From assembly GCF_021654115.1 (NCBI RefSeq), contig NZ_JAIWJF010000001.1, positions 124,001 to 188,000 on the forward strand: a stretch of 64,000 nucleotides of DNA, given 5' to 3'. Under the pieces are notes generated by a model. It did no database searches and was not told where the DNA came from. It saw only the letters and a program-made list of their open reading frames with translations. Below, piece after piece: positions 45,210 through 57,976 of the stretch (its first letter is position 1; every line of letters begins with the position of its first letter). The stretch is from Furfurilactobacillus milii. GTDB taxonomy: Bacteria; Bacillota; Bacilli; Lactobacillales; Lactobacillaceae. The position numbers were made by a program, and so were the translations under genes.

Positions 45210-45680
45210 GTGACACAGCAAGCTCAACCTTCGCAGGCTGACATCGCCCGAATGACGACCTTGTTAATTCATGGCCACCTCGCCGATATCTATGCATTAC
45301 AGAAGGTCAATATGGACGTTGGCAATCTTCCCAAACTGGGCCTACGCGATATTTTACTGGTTACTCAGATTGGTTTAGAACCAGGAATCACTTCTTCGAA
45401 GCTTAGCCACCTTTTCCGCATGTCGAGTCCACTACTGTCAACGCGGATTACTGCTCTTATGAAACTCAATTTGGTTCAGCAAGTCGAGGATACAAAAGAT
45501 CGACGGGTGCATAATTTAAAGTTATTAGCTTCAGGTAAAAAAGTTTATCAGTTTTGGTATAAGCGAATTGAAGCGCTGGCTATCAACATCCTGATGACTC
45601 ATTCCCTTGAAGATATGAATCAAATGGAAGAGCGCATTGAGTACATTCTAAAAAGTGTTCAGTCCGACCTCATAAATTAG
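45210..45680 (+). CDS. MarR-family transcriptional regulator
   Basis: A 156-residue winged-helix regulator from GTG 45210 with GGAG upstream. The DNA-binding region reads ITSSKLSHLFRMSSPLLSTRITALMKLNLVQQVEDTKDRRVHNLKL, which has the MarR wing motif DxRxxxxxL. It is flanked by helices for dimerisation. It is divergent from the TMEM175-coaBC operon and may control it and itself. The ligand is unknown. Confidence 0.82.
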   Translation: MTQQAQPSQADIARMTTLLIHGHLADIYALQKVNMDVGNLPKLGLRDILLVTQIGLEPGITSSKLSHLFRMSSPLLSTRITALMKLNLVQQVEDTKDRRVHNLKLLASGKKVYQFWYKRIEALAINILMTHSLEDMNQMEERIEYILKSVQSDLIN

Positions 45681-45732
45681 TTATTTTATAACCTTTGTTG
45701 TAAACAACAAGCATCATTTTTACACGATTCAA

Positions 45733-45776
45733 AAAAATCTGCACGCTTCATCAATTGATGAGGCGTGCAGATTTTT
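45733..45776. terminator. Bidirectional terminator between marR and yidC
   Basis: AAAAATCTGCACGC (45733-45746) and GCGTGCAGATTTTT (45763-45776) are perfect complements, with a smaller palindrome in the loop. Serves both convergent genes. Confidence 0.92.
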
Positions 45777-45791
45777 CAATCATTTATTGAA

Positions 45792-46646
45792 TTAGCGACG
45801 TCGTGACCGACGAGCTTTTTTGATTGCTCGCTGCTTGGCCTTCGCTTGATCGCGTTTGGCAGTTTCACGCTCTTCACGCTCACGGTTAATCTTCCAAGGG
45901 TTCTGAATCAGCAATGTTTGACCAGCCTGGAAGGCGTTTGAAATTACCCAGTATAATGACAGCGCTGTTGGTACAGATACGGCAGTGAAGAAGATGATCA
46001 CTGGCATCCCCCAAACCATCACAGCATTCATTGAGTTGCTTTCCGGTTGACTCTTAACACTCAACCAAGAACTAATGAAAGTGAAAACGGCAGCAAGGAT
46101 TGGCAAAATGAAGTAAGGATCGCGATCCCCAAGCTGCATCCATAAGAACGAACCCGTCTTCAATGCTGCTGTCCGATAGATTGCTTGATACAGTGCCCAA
46201 ATAATTGGCATCTGAACAATCAGTGGTAAACATCCGGAAACCGGGTTATAGCCAACTTCGGCATATAATTTCCGTGTTTCCTCCTGGAGCTTTTGTTGCG
46301 TAGCCGTATCACGCGACTTATATTTCTTCTGCAACGCTGACAACTGTGGCTGAATTTCTTGCATTCGCCGCATTGAACGCGTTTGATAAATCATTAATGG
46401 CAGAATAATAATCCGGATGATCAGGGTAATCATAATGATCCCCATCCCATAACCGCCGAATACATGACTCAGCCAAATGATGAATTGACTTAAATTATAC
46501 AGAATCGTGTGATCCCAAAATCCTGTACTACTGCTGGTGATTGGCTTTTTACCACACGCTGCCAAGAATAAACTGGCTGCAGCAATCATGGTCAGCGCTA
46601 ATCGTCGTCGGCTTTTACGGCCGGAGCGTTTTCCGTTTGACTTCAC
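45792..46646 (-). CDS. yidC: YidC/OxaA membrane protein insertase
   Basis: 284 residues from GTG 46646, chosen because GAGG lies 8 nt upstream; an ATG at 46673 extends the frame by nine codons but has a poor site. It begins with a lipoprotein signal (TMIAAASLFLAAC, lipobox LAAC). Five membrane segments follow with RSMRRMQEIQPQLSALQKKYK and GCLPLIVQMPIIWALYQAIY. A basic C-terminal tail (KAKQRAIKKARRSRRR) would meet the ribosome. It inserts membrane proteins. rnpA and rpmH lie upstream as usual, but jag is displaced. Confidence 0.93.
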   Translation of the reverse strand: MKSNGKRSGRKSRRRLALTMIAAASLFLAACGKKPITSSSTGFWDHTILYNLSQFIIWLSHVFGGYGMGIIMITLIIRIIILPLMIYQTRSMRRMQEIQPQLSALQKKYKSRDTATQQKLQEETRKLYAEVGYNPVSGCLPLIVQMPIIWALYQAIYRTAALKTGSFLWMQLGDRDPYFILPILAAVFTFISSWLSVKSQPESNSMNAVMVWGMPVIIFFTAVSVPTALSLYWVISNAFQAGQTLLIQNPWKINREREERETAKRDQAKAKQRAIKKARRSRRR

Positions 46647-46718
46647 GATTTTTTCCTCATTTACTTCATTCATTTTGATAATGCCTATGTTGCCCACTTA
46701 TATTTTGCTGTAACGCTA

Positions 46719-47063
46719 CTACTCTGCATCCAGCAACTTTGCCAAACGTAACGCATGCGTCAGGTTTTCTTTGATTTCGGCCATTGATAGCCCATCAGCT
46801 GAAGGTCGTGCGATAACTAAGAAGTCGACGTCCTGACGAAGCATTGGCTTTAACTCCAACAATGACTGCCGAATTCGACGCTTAACCCAGTTACGGTGGA
46901 CAGCGTTGCCAATCTTCTTACCGACAGAAATACCGACACGAAAATGTGGCTGCTCTGGTTTATCCATTGTATAGATAACAAACTGACGGTTGGCAATCGA
47001 GTTTCTGGTTTCAAAGACCGTTTGAAATTCGCTTTCTTTTTTGATGCGGTATGACTTTCTCAA
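46719..47063 (-). CDS. rnpA: Ribonuclease P protein component
   Basis: A 114-residue basic protein. TTG 47063 is chosen since the product then begins [14 protein letters not shown], as RnpA usually does, with GAGGAG 10 nt upstream. The RNR-like motif is [18 protein letters not shown]. It assists the RNase P RNA in 5' maturation of tRNA. An upstream in-frame TTG would overlap the ribosome site. It lies between rpmH and yidC, after a terminator-like hairpin. Confidence 0.94.
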   Translation of the reverse strand: MRKSYRIKKESEFQTVFETRNSIANRQFVIYTMDKPEQPHFRVGISVGKKIGNAVHRNWVKRRIRQSLLELKPMLRQDVDFLVIARPSADGLSMAEIKENLTHALRLAKLLDAE

Positions 47064-47130
47064 TGGTCCGAATCTCCTCAACTAAAATGATTCAACGCCA
47101 CAAAACCAACACTAATGGTCATCGTGGACT

Positions 47131-47168
47131 AAAAAAATAAAAAAGGTCACTGAAAAATATCAGTGGCC
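47131..47168 (-). terminator. Terminator/attenuator between rpmH and rnpA
   Basis: GGCCACTGA pairs with TCAGTGACC (47145-47168) on the minus strand, followed by a T-rich run (47131-47144). It would reduce transcription from rpmH into rnpA. Confidence 0.75.
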
Positions 47169-47173
47169 TGTTT

Positions 47174-47308
47174 TTATGCAGATAATACTTTTCTGCCCTT
47201 TTGGCGCCGACGTGCTAACACCTGACGGCCGTTACTTGTGCTCATCCGTTTCCGGAAACCATGGACACGTGATCGATGACGCTTCTTTGGTTGGTAAGTT
47301 CTTTTCAT
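47174..47308 (-). CDS. rpmH: 50S ribosomal protein L34
   Basis: A 44-residue ribosomal protein. It begins [18 protein letters not shown] and ends with the Arg/Lys-rich [12 protein letters not shown], the canonical L34 sequence. AAGGAGG lies before the ATG. It is the first gene left of the origin and is transcribed away from it. Confidence 0.97.
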
Positions 47309-47447
47309 GTTGGATTGCACCTCCTTTGGATCGTTACGACACAGATACCTTAGTGGTGACGTGACGACACACTTGGATATCCAGCGTTACATATATGGTT
47401 GATTAGCTAAAAGCTAGCGCACGAGAAAACTCATGCAGTTCCTAAAT

Positions 47448-47475
47448 ATAATATCATAGACAGAGTTACTTGCAA
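47448..47475 (-). promoter_or_regulatory. rpmH promoter
   Basis: On the minus strand TTGCAA (47470-47475), 16-bp spacer, TATTAT (47448-47453). It drives rpmH and partly the genes after it. Confidence 0.6.
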
Positions 47476-47499
47476 ACAACAAATTGTCGATTCTGATAA

Positions 47500-47923
47500 T
47501 TTGTAGGACAAAAGTTATCCACAGATTGTCAAAATTAATCCACAGGTTCAGTGGATTTTAGATTTTTAAAAACGTTATTTCCACAGGAATTCAACAGCAA
47601 AATGTACAAATCCACAGCCGTTTGAAAAGTTATCCACACCTCTGATTTTTTCTGTGGATAACTTTTTGAAAGCTATTGTTCTCAACGTTATTTAATCACA
47701 CTTGCCGGTGGAAAACTTGTTTCACAGAGGCCAAATCCTGATTTTTCAACGCTCCTGTGGATAACCTTCACACAATCCTGTGGAACATTCGTAACTTGTT
47801 CTGTGGAACCTGTGGAAAACTCTGTTTGTTCATGCTAAAGTTGTCTTTGCAGATTTTGTTATTCTCATTTTTCGCCATAAATTATTACTATTTATGCATA
47901 ATTCATTCTAGGAGGCTTCATCG
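47500..47923. other. oriC, upstream DnaA-box cluster
   Basis: Between rpmH and dnaA there are perfect DnaA boxes TTATCCACA at 47515-47523 and 47630-47638, and on the other strand TGTGGATAA at 47653-47661 and 47756-47764. Further one-mismatch copies lie at 47536-47544 and near 47608. AT-rich stretches flank the cluster. This is the origin part upstream of dnaA. Confidence 0.92.
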
Positions 47924-49258
47924 GTGGTCGATAAAAACACACTCTGGGATGGTTTAAAAGAAAGTTTCCGCGCTAATTTGTCACCCGTTACCTTTAATAC
48001 GTGGGTCGAATCAGCACTGCCTCTTTCTTACCAGCCGCCACGCTTTGTTTTACAAGTTCCTTCCCAGCTTCATAAAGACTACTGGGAGCGAACACTAACC
48101 CCCAAACTGGTCGAATTTGCTTTCTCTGATTTTCAAGCTGAATTGGAACCAGAATACGTCATTGAAGGTGAGCAACCGGTTCAGCCAACAGTAAAAGAAC
48201 CTGTTACTGACGCTGCCACAACTGAAGTTGCTAATCACGCAAACTCTCTAAACGACAAATACACGTTTGATACATTCGTTATTGGTAAGGGGAACCAGAT
48301 GGCGAATGCTGCTGCTATGGCGGTTTCTGAGGAACCTGGGACCTTGTACAACCCCTTGTTTCTTTATGGTGGTGTTGGCCTAGGTAAAACGCATTTAATG
48401 CACGCCATCGGCCATGCCATGATTGCACGTAACCCTAATACCAACGTCATGTACGTCACCAGTGAAGAGTTCACAAATGATATGGTTATGTCGATCCGTG
48501 ACAAGACTCAGGAACAATTCAGGTTGAAGTATCGGTACGTTGATCTACTACTTGTGGACGATATTCAATTCTTTGCAGACAAGGAAGGGACTCAGGAAGA
48601 GTTCTTCCATACGTTTGAGCAACTTTACAATAATAGTAAACAAATCGTGTTGACGTCTGACCGCTTGCCCAACGAGATTCCCAAGTTACAAGACCGCTTA
48701 GTGAGTCGCTTCAAATGGGGCCTATCCGTTGACATTACAGCGCCTGACTTAGAAACACGAATTGCCATTTTACGTAATAAAGCTGAGCGTGAACAAATTG
48801 AAATTCCCGATGACGCACTCGAAATCATTGCCAGTCAGGTCAATAGTAACGTCCGTGAATTGGAAGGTGCCCTCGCACGTGTGCAGGCCTATTCGCGCCT
48901 CCAAAAGAAGCCGATTGACGAAGACTTAGTTCACAATGCATTGAAGAGCCTTAATCTCGAAAGCAAACCAACACTTACGATCGAGCTCATTCAACAGAAG
49001 GTTGCAAGCTACTTTGACGTTAATCTCGTCGATCTCAAAGGTAAAAAGCGGATGAAGGAAATCGTTGTCCCACGGCAAATTGCGATGTATCTAGCCCGTG
49101 AATTAACGAATTCATCCTTGCCAAAAATCGGTAAAGCCTTTGGTGGCAAAGACCACACAACTGTTTTGCATTCTTGCGACAAAATTGCAGAGAGCATTTC
49201 AAACGACGCAAAACTTGCTGAAAACATTCAGCAGCTTAAAATTGAGATACAACGCTAG
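47924..49258 (+). CDS. dnaA: DnaA, chromosomal replication initiator
   Basis: A 444-residue initiator. Domain I is at the N-terminus ([24 protein letters not shown]). The AAA+ domain has Walker [11 protein letters not shown], Walker [10 protein letters not shown], and arginine finger region [15 protein letters not shown]. Domain IV carries the DnaA-box binding signature [18 protein letters not shown] start with AGGAGG. It binds the boxes on both sides of its own gene, so likely autoregulates. Confidence 0.98.
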   Translation: MVDKNTLWDGLKESFRANLSPVTFNTWVESALPLSYQPPRFVLQVPSQLHKDYWERTLTPKLVEFAFSDFQAELEPEYVIEGEQPVQPTVKEPVTDAATTEVANHANSLNDKYTFDTFVIGKGNQMANAAAMAVSEEPGTLYNPLFLYGGVGLGKTHLMHAIGHAMIARNPNTNVMYVTSEEFTNDMVMSIRDKTQEQFRLKYRYVDLLLVDDIQFFADKEGTQEEFFHTFEQLYNNSKQIVLTSDRLPNEIPKLQDRLVSRFKWGLSVDITAPDLETRIAILRNKAEREQIEIPDDALEIIASQVNSNVRELEGALARVQAYSRLQKKPIDEDLVHNALKSLNLESKPTLTIELIQQKVASYFDVNLVDLKGKKRMKEIVVPRQIAMYLARELTNSSLPKIGKAFGGKDHTTVLHSCDKIAESISNDAKLAENIQQLKIEIQR

Positions 49259-49299
49259 TAAAAACTGGCGTATCATGGGGGCAGGACGTCGTTAGGACC

Positions 49300-49401
49300 T
49301 GTGGATAAGTGAATCGAAACCATCTGAGTTTTACTTGAGTTATCCACAGGTGGAAAACTTTACCAGTTCTTGAAATTCTTGGTTTTCCACAGTATCCACA
49401 C
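49300..49401. other. oriC, downstream DnaA-box cluster
   Basis: TGTGGATAA (49300-49308), TTATCCACA (49340-49348) and GTATCCACA (49392-49400, one mismatch) lie between dnaA and dnaN. AT-rich sequence follows. This is the second half of a bipartite origin, where unwinding is normally placed in Firmicutes. Confidence 0.82.
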
Positions 49402-49486
49402 TGCCTACTACTACGACTATCTTTATATCTTAAATAAGTAATGGGGCTTTGCCCCAAATTACATAAACCACTTTGGGGGACTAAGA

Positions 49487-50626
49487 ATGAAATTTACGGT
49501 CAATCGACAAAGTTTTATTAAAAAGCTCAATGATGTTTCACGTGCCATTTCTACAAAAACAACAATTCCGATATTAACCGGATTAAAGCTAGAAGTTACC
49601 AATAATGAAATTACCTTTACTGGATCCGATACCGACATTTCGATTGAAACCACACTCCGTGCTGATGATGAAAACGCAGAACTGAATGTTGAAGAAGCAG
49701 GTAACATTGTTTTGCCAGCACGTTTCTTTGGTGAGATCGTCAAACGGTTACCAGAAGCTACGATGACCATTGCAGTTAAAGAAGGTTTTCAGGCAAACAT
49801 TACATCTGGAGCAGCTGCCTTTACGATCAACGGGTTGGATGCCAATAGCTACCCGCACTTACCTGAAATTGAAAGCGATGATGAAGTAACGCTGGCTGGG
49901 GATGTCTTCCGTGACATCATCAATACCACAGTTATTGCTGTTTCAAACCAAGAAAGTCGCCCAATTTTGACTGGGGTTCACTTTACTTTGGCCGGTGATC
50001 AATTTACAGCTGTTGCGACTGATTCACATCGTTTAAGTCAGCGCAAGATCACGCTACCGACACCAGCCACGGAAACTCATGACGTAATCATCCCCGGGAA
50101 GTCCTTAGTTGAACTATCACGGATGATTGGTGAAGACAGCACTGATGTTAAAATGCGCCTCGCTGAAAACCAGGTGCTCTTCTTACTTGGTGACACGTCT
50201 TTCTATTCACGTTTGTTAGAAGGAAATTATCCAGATACGTCACGCCTAATTCCTAGTGAATCTGACACGACCATGGAAATTTCAGCCCCAACGTTACTAT
50301 CTGCTATTGAACGTGCTTCGCTGTTATCACATGAAAGTCGTAACAACGTGGTTAAAATCACGTTGAAGGGCGAAGAAAAATCGGCCACAATTTTCGGCAA
50401 CTCACCAGATGTTGGTGCTGTTGAAGAAAATCTATCGGCCATCAGCCTAGAAGGGTCAGACTTAGAGATTTCGTTTAACCCAGATTATCTGAAGGATGCG
50501 TTGCGTTCTTTTGGTCAATCACAGATTAAATTAAGCTTCACTTCGGCACTACGGCCATTCACCTTGGTACCAAGTGAGGATGAACAAAACTTTATTCAAC
50601 TAATTACACCTGTGCGGACGTTTTAG
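49487..50626 (+). CDS. dnaN: DNA polymerase III beta subunit (sliding clamp)
   Basis: A 379-residue clamp protein of three similar domains. It begins MKFTVNRQSFIKKLNDVSRA; LEGNYPDTSRLIP and FNPDYLKDALRSF are conserved, and it ends FIQLITPVRTF. It tethers the polymerase to DNA. GGGGGA precedes the ATG. It follows dnaA after 228 bp holding DnaA boxes. Confidence 0.97.
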   Translation: MKFTVNRQSFIKKLNDVSRAISTKTTIPILTGLKLEVTNNEITFTGSDTDISIETTLRADDENAELNVEEAGNIVLPARFFGEIVKRLPEATMTIAVKEGFQANITSGAAAFTINGLDANSYPHLPEIESDDEVTLAGDVFRDIINTTVIAVSNQESRPILTGVHFTLAGDQFTAVATDSHRLSQRKITLPTPATETHDVIIPGKSLVELSRMIGEDSTDVKMRLAENQVLFLLGDTSFYSRLLEGNYPDTSRLIPSESDTTMEISAPTLLSAIERASLLSHESRNNVVKITLKGEEKSATIFGNSPDVGAVEENLSAISLEGSDLEISFNPDYLKDALRSFGQSQIKLSFTSALRPFTLVPSEDEQNFIQLITPVRTF

Positions 50627-50653
50627 TTGAATGCATAAGTAACCCCCAAAAGG

Positions 50654-50700
50654 AGCACTCCGGGACCACTAGCATTTTGGTCTCAGGGTGCTTCTTTTTT
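50654..50700 (+). terminator. Terminator after dnaN
   Basis: AGCAC/GTGCT and GGGACCA/TGGTCTC arms with T run at 50693-50700. The rest of the gap to yaaA holds only the promoter listed next. Confidence 0.8.
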
Positions 50701-50933
50701 GCGCCAATCTTGTGAAAGTCACATTCCGTGGTTGGGGTGTTTGCGCTAATTTCAAACGACAGAACGTGGGTATTAGAAAAACAACGCTAAGATTCGAAAT
50801 AAAAGTCGTTTTTTAAGGCGATTTTGTCGTATTTTGCGTTTAAAGCGTCTCTTAGCCATTTTGGGGGCTCGTTAGTATCAGGTATTTAAAAAGATATAAA
50901 ATCGATTATAGGGCGTAAAAACCGGTTAATTAA

Positions 50934-50962
50934 TTGTTTTTCGGTTCTGAAAACGGTATAAT
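50934..50962 (+). promoter_or_regulatory. Promoter for yaaA-recF-gyrB-gyrA
   Basis: TTGTTT (50934-50939), 17-bp spacer, perfect TATAAT (50957-50962), 30 bp before yaaA. Since a terminator follows dnaN, this is the likely main promoter for the genes after it. Confidence 0.72.
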
Positions 50963-50992
50963 AGTTACTGTAAGTAAGGGATGGTGTTGATT

Positions 50993-51241
50993 GTGAAAAA
51001 AGAAGTTTTAATCAAGACAGCCTTCATTACTTTGGGCCAACTATTGAAAGAGGAATCAGTCGTTGATTCAGGCGGCCAGGCTAAGTGGTACTTACGCGAG
51101 CATTCAGTGTCCGTTAATAACGAACCGGATGATCGTCGTGGTCGTAAACTTTATCCTGGTGATTCAGTAGATGTCCCAGATGTAGGGCTATTTTTTATAC
51201 GGCAAAATCAGTCAGCAGACACGACGGAAAAGGATGCGTAA
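50993..51241 (+). CDS. yaaA: YaaA, S4-domain protein
   Basis: 82 residues from GTG 50993 (an ATG at 50981 is in frame but sits directly on the ribosome-site-like AAGGG). The S4 RNA-binding fold is seen in KTAFITLGQLLKEESVVDSGGQAKWYL and NNEPDDRRGRKLYPGDSVDV. In Firmicutes it sits between dnaN and recF and is linked to ribosome assembly (also called RlbA). Its stop is directly followed by the recF ATG. Confidence 0.88.
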   Translation: MKKEVLIKTAFITLGQLLKEESVVDSGGQAKWYLREHSVSVNNEPDDRRGRKLYPGDSVDVPDVGLFFIRQNQSADTTEKDA

Positions 51242-52426
51242 ATGTACCTGGAAGGTTTACACCTCAAGAATTTCCGTAATTACGCTGACCTTGACGTCAA
51301 GTTTAATCAAGGTGTGAATGTGTTACTGGGCGAAAATGCGCAGGGGAAGACAAACCTGCTGGAAGCAATTTATGTTTTAGCCTTGACGCGTTCGCACAGA
51401 ACGGCAAATGATCGTGACTTAATTGGCTGGCAGGCTAATGAGGCCTTAGTTGCTGGTCGTGTTCATAAAACGAATACGGTTACGCCATTGGAGCTGACAT
51501 TTAGCAAGAAGGGCAAAAAAGCCAAGGTGAACCACCTTGAGCAGGCTCGTTTATCGGCTTATGTGGGCAATCTTAATGTGATTTTGTTTGCTCCGGAGGA
51601 TTTAGAGCTGGTTAAAGGATCGCCATCAGTGCGAAGACATTTCATTGACCAAGAATTTGGGCAAATGAGTCCTAAGTATCTGTATAACGCTGGCCAGTAT
51701 CGGTCAATTTTGCGACAGCGGAATAATTACTTGCGGCAATTGCAACGTAAGCAGGCTAAGGATTTGGTTTATCTCGGTGTGTTGAGTGACCAACTAGCTG
51801 CGTTTGGCGCTGAAATTGTTGCAGCACGGTTGAATTTTCTTGATCAATTGGCCGTTTGGGCGCAACAAGTGCATAAAGTGATTTCGCAAGAGCGCGAAGA
51901 ACTCGCGTTTGAATACGTTAACCAGATTAAAGCAACGCGCGAACAAAGTGTTGATACGTTGTACAAGGCGTATCAGGAACAGTTTGAGCGACAACAAGCG
52001 AAGGAAATCGAGCAAGGGACGACATTAATTGGCCCTCACCGCGATGACCTTCACTTCATGGTTAACGGCAAAAATGTCCAGACGTTTGGCTCACAAGGTC
52101 AGCAACGGACGACAGCATTATCTGTGAAACTAGCTGAAATTGATTTGATGAAGGCAATCACAGGTGAATATCCAGTGTTGTTACTAGATGACGTGCTGAG
52201 CGAGCTGGATGATGCAAGACAGACACACCTGTTGCGGTCTATTCAAGACAAGGTGCAAACCTTTCTAACCACCACATCGTTAAGCGGTATTGCCCGCAAA
52301 CTGATTAATGATCCAACGATATTCAATATTGCTAGCGGTCATTTAAGTCAGGATGAATCAGTATCATCAAGCGATGGTAGTGATAGTCAGAACGGTAACG
52401 ATGGACAGGAACCAAAACAGGAGTAA
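51242..52426 (+). CDS. recF: RecF, DNA repair and replication-restart ATPase
   Basis: A 394-residue SMC-like ATPase. Walker A is [15 protein letters not shown]; the signature is [19 protein letters not shown] and Walker B is [16 protein letters not shown]. It helps load RecA at gaps. The C-terminus has a polar Ser/Asp/Asn-rich extension of about 25 residues beyond the family core. It begins immediately after yaaA. Confidence 0.97.
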   Translation: MYLEGLHLKNFRNYADLDVKFNQGVNVLLGENAQGKTNLLEAIYVLALTRSHRTANDRDLIGWQANEALVAGRVHKTNTVTPLELTFSKKGKKAKVNHLEQARLSAYVGNLNVILFAPEDLELVKGSPSVRRHFIDQEFGQMSPKYLYNAGQYRSILRQRNNYLRQLQRKQAKDLVYLGVLSDQLAAFGAEIVAARLNFLDQLAVWAQQVHKVISQEREELAFEYVNQIKATREQSVDTLYKAYQEQFERQQAKEIEQGTTLIGPHRDDLHFMVNGKNVQTFGSQGQQRTTALSVKLAEIDLMKAITGEYPVLLLDDVLSELDDARQTHLLRSIQDKVQTFLTTTSLSGIARKLINDPTIFNIASGHLSQDESVSSSDGSDSQNGNDGQEPKQE

Positions 52427-52500
52427 GTAACAAGTTAGTAAGCAGCAGTTTTTGAGCAACGTGGTTAACGGTCCGTTTTTAGATGCTGGACCACGTTTGA

Positions 52501-54543
<2,043 letters not shown>

Positions 54544-54606
54544 TTTGTTTGTACGAATTAAAGCACTAGAGCGCCGACGTAAGAACGAAGACAAAGGAGT
54601 AGCGAA

Positions 54607-57249
54607 ATGAGCGAAGATTTACCGAGTCGCATCACCGACGTCAATTTGTCGCAAACGATGCGGACATCATTTTTGGATTATGCGATGTCCGTTATTGTCG
54701 CCCGGGCGCTGCCAGATGTTCGTGACGGAATGAAGCCGGTTCACCGCCGGATTTTGTACGATATGCATGAACTTGGCAATACACCGGACAAACCCTACAA
54801 AAAGTCCGCCAGAATCGTTGGGGACGTTTTAGGTAAGTATCACCCACATGGTGACAGTGCCGTTTACGAATCCATGGTGCGGATGGCACAAGACTTTAGT
54901 TACCGGTATATGTTAGTTGACGGTCACGGAAACTTCGGTTCTGTCGATGGTGACGGTGCGGCTGCTATGCGTTACACGGAAGTGCGGATGAGCAAGATTG
55001 CACTGGAAATGTTACGTGACATCAATAAAAACACGATTGATTTCCAAGACAACTATGACGGTACAGAACGTGAACCAACGGTATTGCCAGCGCGGTTCCC
55101 TAACCTGTTAGTCAATGGTGCTTCAGGGATTGCCGTGGGGATGGCGACAAGTATTCCACCGCATAACTTGGCTGAAGTTATCAAGGGTATCCACATTTTG
55201 ATGGACAACCCAGATGCCACAACGGCTGATCTGATGGAGGCTATTCCGGGACCAGACTTCCCAACTGGTGCGATCGTCATGGGTAAGGCCGGTATTCGGA
55301 AGGCTTACGAAACGGGTAAGGGATCCATTACCGTGCGTTCAAAAGTTGACATCGAAACGCAAAAGAACGGCAAGGAACGCATCATCGTGACCGAATTGCC
55401 ATACATGGTTAACAAGGCCCGATTGATTGAGCATATCGCTGAATTAGCACGTGACAAACGCATCGAAGGTATCACGGATATCAACGATGAATCTGATCGT
55501 GAAGGTATGCGGATTGTGATTGACGCGCGTCGAGACTTTTCTGCGTCCGTTATTTTGAATAACTTGTACAAGATGACGATGTTGCAAACCTCATTCAGCT
55601 TCAACATGTTGGCTATTGAAGATGGCACGCCGAAAGTTCTTAGTCTTAAGCAAATTTTGATTGACTACTTGCGGCATCAAGAAAGTGTTATCCGTCGTCG
55701 GACCGAATTTGATTTAAAGCGTGCTCAGGCACGGGCGCACATTCTTGAAGGTTTGCGGATCGCCTTAGACCACATTGACGCCATTATTTCGATTATTCGT
55801 AATTCACAAACAGCTGATGTTGCCAAGGCCCAGTTAATGAACAACTACTCATTGTCCGATAAACAGGCGCAAGCCATTTTGGACATGCGGCTGGTTCGGT
55901 TAACTGGTTTGGAACGTGGCAAAATTGAAGATGAATACACTGGGTTGATGAAAGATATCGCTGATTACAAGGATATCTTGGCTCATGATTCACGGATCAA
56001 CGAAATCATCTACCAAGAACTACTTGAAATTCAGACTAAGTTTGGTGACAAACGACGGACTGAGTTACAGGTCGGTGACATTTCGAATATTGAAGACGAA
56101 GATTTAATCGAAGAAGAAGACGTCATTGTGACGTTGACCCACAATGGTTATATCAAACGTCTACCAACAACCGAGTTCAAAGCGCAACATCGTGGTGGCC
56201 GTGGGGTTCAGGGGATGAACGTTCATGATGACGACTTCATCGAACACCTGATTTCTACGTCGACTCATGACCGGTTGATGATGTTTACCAACACTGGGAA
56301 AGTTTATGCCATGAAGGGCTACGAAATTCCTGAATACGGCCGAACAGCTAAGGGAATTCCGGTGATCAACTTACTTGGCGTGGATGCTGGTGAACGTATT
56401 CAAGCGGTGATCAACGTCAAGGGTGGTCCGGATGAGAGCAATAATTATCTGTTCTTCACAACGGTTCACGGTGTGGTTAAACGCACGGCTGTTAATGAGT
56501 TCAGTAATATTCGGAGCAATGGACTGAAGGCCATCAATTTGCACGATGGTGATGAGTTGATGAATGTTTCCATCACGGATGGTCATCAAAACATGATTAT
56601 CGGAACTCACCTTGGTTATGCGGTATCATTTGCTGAAGATGCTGTTCGTGACATGGGTCGTTCTGCGGCCGGGGTTCGCGGAATTCGTTTGCGTGACGAT
56701 GACTTTGTCGTTGGTGCCGACGTGTTGAAACCGGACAGTCATGTGCTTGTTATTAGCGAGAAGGGTTACGGTAAGCAAACCAAAGCCAGTGAGTACCCAA
56801 TTAAGGGTCGCGGTGGTAAAGGGATTAAGACCGTTAACGTGACAGCTAAGAACGGGCCACTGACTGGATTAACAACGGTTAGCGGCACGGAAGACATCAT
56901 GCTAGTAACCAATAAGGGTGTCATGATTCGTTTTAGCATCGATTCTGTTTCTGAAACAGGTCGTGCAGCGCTTGGGGTTCATTTGATTCGGATCGATGAA
57001 GATGCCTCAGTCGCAACGATGGCCAAAGTAGAACCGGAAATCGAAGACGAAGATGATTCAGCCAGTGCCACACCAACCGATGGCGATAGCACAGTGGCAT
57101 CATCTTCAAGCGAGGATGTTGATTCGACGACACCAGTAGCAGGCGATGAACCAGCCGGTGACGCTGATGCACAGGTCAACGAATTGTTGAAACGTGCTGA
57201 AGCTGATCAGGATGATACATCTAATGATGCTGATGACGACAATGACTAA
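54607..57249 (+). CDS. gyrA: DNA gyrase subunit A
   Basis: An 880-residue cleavage subunit. The catalytic Tyr is in [11 protein letters not shown]; the quinolone region reads [11 protein letters not shown], with the drug-sensitive Ser and Glu form. The C-terminal beta-pinwheel has the GyrA box [10 protein letters not shown]. After residue about 805 there is a 70-residue acidic Asp/Ser/Glu tail. AAGGAG precedes the ATG. Confidence 0.97.
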   Translation: MSEDLPSRITDVNLSQTMRTSFLDYAMSVIVARALPDVRDGMKPVHRRILYDMHELGNTPDKPYKKSARIVGDVLGKYHPHGDSAVYESMVRMAQDFSYRYMLVDGHGNFGSVDGDGAAAMRYTEVRMSKIALEMLRDINKNTIDFQDNYDGTEREPTVLPARFPNLLVNGASGIAVGMATSIPPHNLAEVIKGIHILMDNPDATTADLMEAIPGPDFPTGAIVMGKAGIRKAYETGKGSITVRSKVDIETQKNGKERIIVTELPYMVNKARLIEHIAELARDKRIEGITDINDESDREGMRIVIDARRDFSASVILNNLYKMTMLQTSFSFNMLAIEDGTPKVLSLKQILIDYLRHQESVIRRRTEFDLKRAQARAHILEGLRIALDHIDAIISIIRNSQTADVAKAQLMNNYSLSDKQAQAILDMRLVRLTGLERGKIEDEYTGLMKDIADYKDILAHDSRINEIIYQELLEIQTKFGDKRRTELQVGDISNIEDEDLIEEEDVIVTLTHNGYIKRLPTTEFKAQHRGGRGVQGMNVHDDDFIEHLISTSTHDRLMMFTNTGKVYAMKGYEIPEYGRTAKGIPVINLLGVDAGERIQAVINVKGGPDESNNYLFFTTVHGVVKRTAVNEFSNIRSNGLKAINLHDGDELMNVSITDGHQNMIIGTHLGYAVSFAEDAVRDMGRSAAGVRGIRLRDDDFVVGADVLKPDSHVLVISEKGYGKQTKASEYPIKGRGGKGIKTVNVTAKNGPLTGLTTVSGTEDIMLVTNKGVMIRFSIDSVSETGRAALGVHLIRIDEDASVATMAKVEPEIEDEDDSASATPTDGDSTVASSSSEDVDSTTPVAGDEPAGDADAQVNELLKRAEADQDDTSNDADDDND

Positions 57250-57270
57250 AAAATATAATTAGATTTAATT

Positions 57271-57310
57271 AAAGCATCGCGACGAGCAAAATCGACGCGG
57301 TGCTTTTTTT
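57271..57310 (+). terminator. Terminator after gyrA
   Basis: AAAGC..TCGCG pairs with CGCG..GCTTT, followed by seven T. Confidence 0.85.
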
Positions 57311-57398
57311 ATGACTCAGGGCCTGTCGATTGCTTTTGCGATGCTAATCCTGGACAATAAACTCGAGTTATAAATTCTAGCTAAGGGCGTGATACTGC

Positions 57399-57728
57399 AT
57401 GAGTGATTCAAAAAAGATTCTCGTTGTGACGACCGAACGAATCCCCGGTCAAGAGTATGAAGTTATTGGTGAAGTCTTTGGGTTAACAACGCAATCTAAA
57501 AATGTTGTGCGTAATATTGGTGCTGGTTTGAAAAACATCGTTGGTGGTGAAATTAAAGCCTATACTGAGTTGCTCAGTGAGGCACGGGATATCGCAGTGG
57601 ATCGATTGAGAGAAAATGCTGCGGCGATGGGTGCTGATGCTGTAGTCATGATGCGTTATGACTCGGATTCAATTAGCCAAGACATGGAGACCGTTGCTGC
57701 GTACGGAACTGCAGTCAAATTTAAATAG
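57399..57728 (+). CDS. YbjQ/UPF0145-family protein
   Basis: A 109-residue protein of the YbjQ (heavy-metal-binding domain) family. It has [51 protein letters not shown], and the glycine-rich [15 protein letters not shown]. These proteins form pentamers; the role is not established. Length is typical. It stands alone between two terminators. Confidence 0.88.
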   Translation: MSDSKKILVVTTERIPGQEYEVIGEVFGLTTQSKNVVRNIGAGLKNIVGGEIKAYTELLSEARDIAVDRLRENAAAMGADAVVMMRYDSDSISQDMETVAAYGTAVKFK

Positions 57729-57754
57729 TGAGCCATAATTTTAAAAAATTTCGA

Positions 57755-57780
57755 CGACAACAAACATTTGTTGTCGTTTT
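57755..57780 (+). terminator. Terminator after the YbjQ gene
   Basis: CGACAACAAA (57755-57764) and TTTGTTGTCG (57767-57776) form a perfect 10-bp stem with a short T tail. Confidence 0.85.
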
Positions 57781-57976
57781 GCGTATGTTATAGGTGTGTG
57801 AACGAACAACAGGCGTTGCGGATTAGAAGCTCTGTGGTAAGACAAATAACCGTTTCGTGTTTGTAATGTGGCCGCAATGTCGATCAGCTACGTCAAACGC
57901 AATAAGCTACACCTTGTTATTTAAGCTTTGCCATGCTATACTTTTAGTTCGTGAGCGTTCGCCATTCTGGTGAATG

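Noticed and set aside
49534-49546. TGTTTCACGTGCC in dnaN resembles parS
   Set aside because: Only the left half matches; it is within coding sequence and falls well below the other four sites.
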